From Clostridia bacterium (GTDB taxonomy: Bacteria > Bacillota_A > Clostridia > Oscillospirales > CAG-272): a stretch of 23,553 bases of DNA. The stretch is taken from the NCBI GenBank assembly GCA_017959485.1, contig JAGDAM010000328.1:1-23553 (forward strand). The letters are read 5' to 3'. Under the pieces are notes generated by a model. That model ran no database searches, was not told where the DNA came from, and worked only from the letters and a program-made list of their open reading frames with translations. Of this stretch, positions 20,787 to 23,553 are shown one piece after another (positions within the stretch are counted from its first letter, which is position 1; every line of letters begins with the position of its first letter). Both the position numbers and the translations under genes were made by a program.

Positions 20787-20815
20787 ATTATACTATTTTT
20801 TTATAAAAAAGTCAA
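20787..20815 (-). promoter_or_regulatory. Promoter of the ECF transporter-C26-PHP operon
   Basis: On the minus strand TTGACT (plus 20810-20815), 17 A/T-rich bases, TATAAT (plus 20787-20792). Confidence 0.85.
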
Positions 20816-20875
20816 ACAAAACCGGTGCGCGGCGTTTCAGGCAAACGGTTTTTTGTTGTTTTGCGAAAATAAGAT

Positions 20876-20985
20876 ATCGAATACCGCGGAGCGGTATATA
20901 TCCAACGTGGCAGAGCTTCGCGTTAGCGTGAAGCTCTGCCACGTATATCGAGCGAGCAGCAGGCGCTTGCGCCTGCGCTGCGAGC
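20876..20985. repeat. Cluster of three hairpins, terminator-like intergenic element
   Basis: ATACCGC/GCGGTAT comes first. An 18-bp stem follows (20905-20922 with 20927-20944, one mismatch, TTAG loop), then GCAGCAGGCGC/GCCTGCGCTGC. They lie between the end of the YugP-like gene and the next minus-strand promoter, so they probably stop the upstream operon. The compact symmetrical build suggests a dispersed genomic repeat. Only one copy is in the window. Confidence 0.7.
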
Positions 20986-20990
20986 CAAAG

Positions 20991-21680
20991 TTAGCTGCGT
21001 CTTCTTCCGCCGAATATATAAATCATCCTGAGCAGGTTTAAGAGGGCGCTCGCCATGGCGGCGACGTAGGTAAGCGCGGCGGCGGTCAATACCTTCTTCA
21101 TTCCCGCGGTCTCCTCCTCGGTGAAGTATCCGGAGGACCTGACGGCGGATATCGCGCGGCGCGAGGCGTTGATCTCGACCGGCAGCGTCACGACCGTGAA
21201 AAGGAATACGGTCGAGTAGAGAAGGAGTCCGATCTGTATCAGAGTCTCGCCGAGCTCGCCCGCGAAGAGGGATCCGATAACCGCGAGGATTATTCCGAGA
21301 TACGAGCCGATATTGACGATTCCGGCCATACCGGAGCGCAGACGGACGGGGAAGTAGTCCTTTTTGTACTGTATCGCGTGCCCCGCCTCGTGGGCGGCGA
21401 CTCCGACGGCGGCAACCGTCGCCTTTCCGTCGGTGGAGTCGGACAGACTGAGCGTCTTTGAAGAATTGTTGTAGTTGTCGGTTAGATTTCCCGCAACGTG
21501 CGCGACCGTCACGTCGGTTATGTCGTTGTCGAAAAACATGCGGCGCACGAAATCGTTCGAAGTAACCCCGCGGGAGGTCATCACCTTGTCGTATTTCGCG
21601 TATGAGGACTTAACGTACGCGCTCGCGGACAGCGAGAGCAGCAGGGTTATCCCGAGTACTATCCAGTAATCCCAGTACAT
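20991..21680 (-). CDS. yugP: YugP-like membrane zinc metallopeptidase
   Basis: The 229-residue protein has an N-terminal membrane span (about 4-22), the zinc motif HEAGH (97-101) in AAHEAGHAIQY, and two to three hydrophobic spans at about 118-165 and 198-222. This is the layout of the Zn_peptidase_2 family (B. subtilis YugP). The active site lies near the membrane and the physiological substrate is not known. The start follows the ThuA-like gene's stop by three bases with GGGG as a weak ribosome site, so translation probably relies on coupling. It is the last gene of the MBL-ThuA-YugP operon. Confidence 0.9.
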   Translation of the reverse strand: MYWDYWIVLGITLLLSLSASAYVKSSYAKYDKVMTSRGVTSNDFVRRMFFDNDITDVTVAHVAGNLTDNYNNSSKTLSLSDSTDGKATVAAVGVAAHEAGHAIQYKKDYFPVRLRSGMAGIVNIGSYLGIILAVIGSLFAGELGETLIQIGLLLYSTVFLFTVVTLPVEINASRRAISAVRSSGYFTEEETAGMKKVLTAAALTYVAAMASALLNLLRMIYIFGGRRRS

Positions 21681-21683
21681 TTT

Positions 21684-22487
21684 TTACCCCGGATATCCGA
21701 CCTCCGTAAAGGCCGGGTTTATCATATTGGATTTCGCCTTTCCGGCGGCTATCCGTTCGGCAAGATTGTGTACGACGTGCGGGCAGTCGTCGCGGTATTC
21801 ATACTGTTCGCCCGACGGAGCCGTCCAGAACACCGCGTTTTTGATTATCCGGAGCACGTACGGATTGTGGAAGGAGGGGCAGGTCTCGTGTCCCGGCTGG
21901 AAGTAGAAGATCCTGCCTGCGTCGCGGATGAAGGTCATTCCCGCGCGGAAGATGTATCCGTCCTCGTACCAGCTGCCGAACACCAGCTCGTGCGGCTGCG
22001 GAATGAAGAAGGGCTCTGTGTAGAGTTCCTCCTCTTCGATCAGGAAATTCTTGGGGATGCCGGCGGCTATCGGATGCGTCGGGAGCACGTTCCACATGAT
22101 CTCCTTCTGCTCGCGGCCCCAGGTAAGGTTTCCGGTCGTTCCGATAATTGCCCGGAAGGGCTTGGAGTGATGGGCGGAATGCAGCGCGATAAAGCCCATC
22201 TTGCCGAGATATACGCGGCGCTGGATCTTCGTCACGAGGGCGTCGTTCACCTCGCCGTGAGCCATATGTCCCCACCAGATCAGGACGTCGGTGGAGTTGA
22301 GGACCTCGTCCGGGAGTCCCTGGTCGGGATCGTCGAGCGCGGCGAGCCGCACTTCAATTTCGGGGAAGGAGGCAAGGTATTCTCCTATGCATGCGTGAAG
22401 GCCGTTCGGATAGATCGCGGCCGCCTTCTCGTTGGTTTTTTCGTGTCTGAATTCGTTCCAGATCGTTACGCGGATTTTCTTTTCCAT
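21684..22487 (-). CDS. ThuA-like domain protein
   Basis: The 267-residue protein matches ThuA/trehalose-utilisation-type proteins with a class I amidotransferase-like fold. It begins with a VTIWNEFRHE strand, then DVLIWWGHMAHGEV, GFIALHSAHHSKPF, TWGREQKEIMWNVLPTHPIAAGIP, and a late FYFQPGHETCPSF. No Cys nucleophile elbow is seen, as usual for this family. It is thought to act in sugar metabolism, but the reaction is not established. AAAGGA lies close upstream of the ATG. It starts 14 bases after the broken MBL gene. Confidence 0.88.
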   Translation of the reverse strand: MEKKIRVTIWNEFRHEKTNEKAAAIYPNGLHACIGEYLASFPEIEVRLAALDDPDQGLPDEVLNSTDVLIWWGHMAHGEVNDALVTKIQRRVYLGKMGFIALHSAHHSKPFRAIIGTTGNLTWGREQKEIMWNVLPTHPIAAGIPKNFLIEEEELYTEPFFIPQPHELVFGSWYEDGYIFRAGMTFIRDAGRIFYFQPGHETCPSFHNPYVLRIIKNAVFWTAPSGEQYEYRDDCPHVVHNLAERIAAGKAKSNMINPAFTEVGYPG

Positions 22488-22500
22488 TTTTTCTTTCCTT

Positions 22501-23285
22501 TCAGACGGTGACCTTCATTCCGTCGTAAGCCGGAGTGATTCCGAGCGGAGCCAGAGCCGCCGCCGTTTCCTCGTGCGTCCCGTGAAGGGTGCGCGCCATA
22601 TGGGTCGTATAGTATTTGCAGTCGTCCGCCGGGCCGTGCTGGGTTCGCATCGTCTCGATCATGATCTCGATCATCGGTATCGACGTGTGGCCGAACACGC
22701 GGTCGTCTCCGCGGACGGTGCCTACGGTCGCCTCGAATATGACAGCGTTCGGACGCGCCTTTTTGATGAGCAGCCAGGTGTCATAGACGATCCAGCCCGA
22801 ATCGGCTCCGTAGAAGAAGGAGCGGCCGGTTTCCTTTTCGGCGACGATATAGTTGAGCGTCTGCTCGCCGGCGAAAAAGAGATCGTGGTTGGAGCGGCAG
22901 GGCATTACCGAATATCCGCCCGCGTCGAAACCCGAGCAGGGAGTCAGCTCTACGGCGTCGACGTCGGCGCCTCCTTCGCGTTCAAGCTTGCGCAGAACGC
23001 CTCCGTCGCCGTAGAGGGTGATCCTTTCCTCCGATTCGGCGGCGAGTCTGCGTACCGTCCCGACGTTGAAATGATCGCCGTGGGAGTGAGTGACGATTAT
23101 GTTTTCAGGCCGCGGAACATCCCGGGCGTTCCCTGTTTTTCTTCGAAATCGTAGATATGAGGGCCCGGGTCGATCAGCAGATCGGCGTTCACGAGCGCGG
23201 AAGAGAAGCGTCTGCCCCAGCCGTACTCTTCGATTTTCGCGAGCGACCAGTCGGCGGCTCCGGTGCCGAGAAAAGTGAGTTCCAT
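22501..23285 (-). pseudogene. MBL-fold metallohydrolase with a single-base frameshift
   Basis: From ATG 23285 (CGGAG eight bases upstream) the frame reads MELTFLGTGAADW and LVNADLLIDPGPHIYDFEEK, then runs to a stop. The family's zinc motif THSHGDHFN and all following sequence (LYGDGG, FYGADSG, GHTSIPMIEIM) continue in another frame to the stop at 22501. One extra A in the run at plus 23136-23140 (T on the plus strand) would restore a single frame of about 261 residues, the normal size for this PhnP/RNase Z-like group. Either the gene is recently inactivated or this is a homopolymer error. It heads the operon with the ThuA-like and YugP-like genes. Confidence 0.8.
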
Positions 23286-23333
23286 AAGTGACTCCGATTG
23301 CTATATATAATATGACTGAGTCAATCCATTATT

Positions 23334-23362
23334 ATTTTATCACTGTTTTATTTTTCTTGCAA
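23334..23362 (-). promoter_or_regulatory. Probable promoter of the MBL-ThuA-YugP operon
   Basis: On the minus strand TTGCAA (plus 23357-23362), 17 bases, TAAAAT (plus 23334-23339). Transcription would start about 40 bases before the ATG. Confidence 0.5.
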
Positions 23363-23370
23363 GATTTTTG

Positions 23371-23399
23371 TTGACAACCTTGCGCGAAAGTGATATAAT
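23371..23399 (+). promoter_or_regulatory. Promoter of the tRNA-Arg gene
   Basis: Exact consensus TTGACA (23371-23376), 17 bases, TATAAT (23394-23399), with the tRNA starting 15 bases after the -10 box. Confidence 0.9.
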
Positions 23400-23414
23400 A
23401 TGCGTTGCCAAAAT

Positions 23415-23491
23415 GCGCCGTTAGCTCAGCTGGATAGAGTGTTTGGCTACGAACCAAAAGGCCGGGGGTTCGAGTCCCTTCCAGCGCGCCA
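23415..23491 (+). tRNA. tRNA-Arg, anticodon ACG
   Basis: The 77-nt gene gives a complete cloverleaf. D arm GCTC/GAGT, anticodon stem TTTGG/CCAAA around CTACGAA (anticodon ACG, read as ICG for CGU/CGC/CGA), a five-base variable loop, T arm GGGGG/CCCTT with TTCGAGT, and an encoded CCA. The acceptor stem GCGCCGT/CCAGCGC has two non-pairs (C5-A68 and U7-C66) and two G-U pairs in the T stem, which is weaker than usual. The promoter and terminator are intact, so it looks like a live gene. Confidence 0.9.
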
Positions 23492-23499
23492 TTGTGCAG

Positions 23500-23529
23500 C
23501 GAGCCGTTCGAAAGAGCGGCTCGTTTTTT
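23500..23529 (+). terminator. Terminator of the tRNA-Arg gene
   Basis: CGAGCCG (23500-23506) pairs with CGGCTCG (23517-23523) and is followed by six T (23524-23529), nine bases after the tRNA. Confidence 0.9.
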
Positions 23530-23553
23530 GTTGAGAAAAACAACCGCCGCCCA

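Noticed and set aside
23415..23529. Integration site at the tRNA-Arg gene
   Set aside because: No integrase and no repeat of the tRNA 3' end were seen in the window.

Overview
The window looks like chromosomal DNA of an uncultured clostridial Bacillota, probably a gut or rumen anaerobe of the Oscillospirales/Christensenellales type. This rests on strong AGGAGG-like ribosome sites, TTGACA/TATAAT promoters, an ECF-type vitamin transporter S component, a YugP-type zinc protease, an AAA_14/DUF4143 ATPase, an ECF sigma factor with a clostridial-style anti-sigma protein, and secreted proteins with a Cys-containing C-terminal anchor. The exact taxon cannot be read from the sequence.

Positions 1-8880 are accessory and repeat-rich. 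The window opens inside a GGGtGRT-family gene (1-477, C-terminal 158 residues) with a perfect terminator. A cassette with an ECF sigma factor (1477-2034) and its membrane anti-sigma partner (2031-2696) follows. It is bracketed by two 89-bp direct repeats (933-1021 and 2706-2794) that carry the 3' end of a different, synonymously diverged GGGtGRT gene. This resembles an att-site duplication. Next is an AAA ATPase (2863-4044, minus) whose promoter is embedded in three exact-period 41-bp repeats (4082-4204), then a divergent PH-domain membrane protein (4279-4863), and a frameshifted winged-helix remnant (5071-5294). A two-gene minus-strand membrane cassette follows. It encodes a 434-aa histidine-motif membrane protein (7019-8323) and a 473-aa glycine-zipper protein with a TerB-like tail (5525-6946). 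It is headed by a promoter plus a roughly 210-nt highly structured leader RNA ending in a UUCG terminator (8382-8592). It is bracketed by two copies of an intergenic repeat (5315-5458 and 8739-8880) built of 33-bp units and a terminator hairpin.

Positions 8924-23553 are mostly ordinary. They hold an S51 peptidase behind an LRR lipoprotein (minus operon), and a membrane HEXXH protein fused in frame to a HAD phosphatase (plus). A minus operon encodes a secreted repeat protein, cca and a beta-helix-like lipoprotein. pepD (plus) comes next, then a minus operon of ECF S component, C26 hydrolase and PHP phosphoesterase. Last are a minus operon of MBL hydrolase (frameshifted), ThuA-like protein and YugP-like protease, and a tRNA-Arg(ACG) with its own promoter and terminator.

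The strongest candidates for something undescribed are the membrane pair with its structured leader (5525-8627), the ATPase with operator-like repeats inside its own promoter, and the repeat-bracketed cassette organisation of the first 9 kb.
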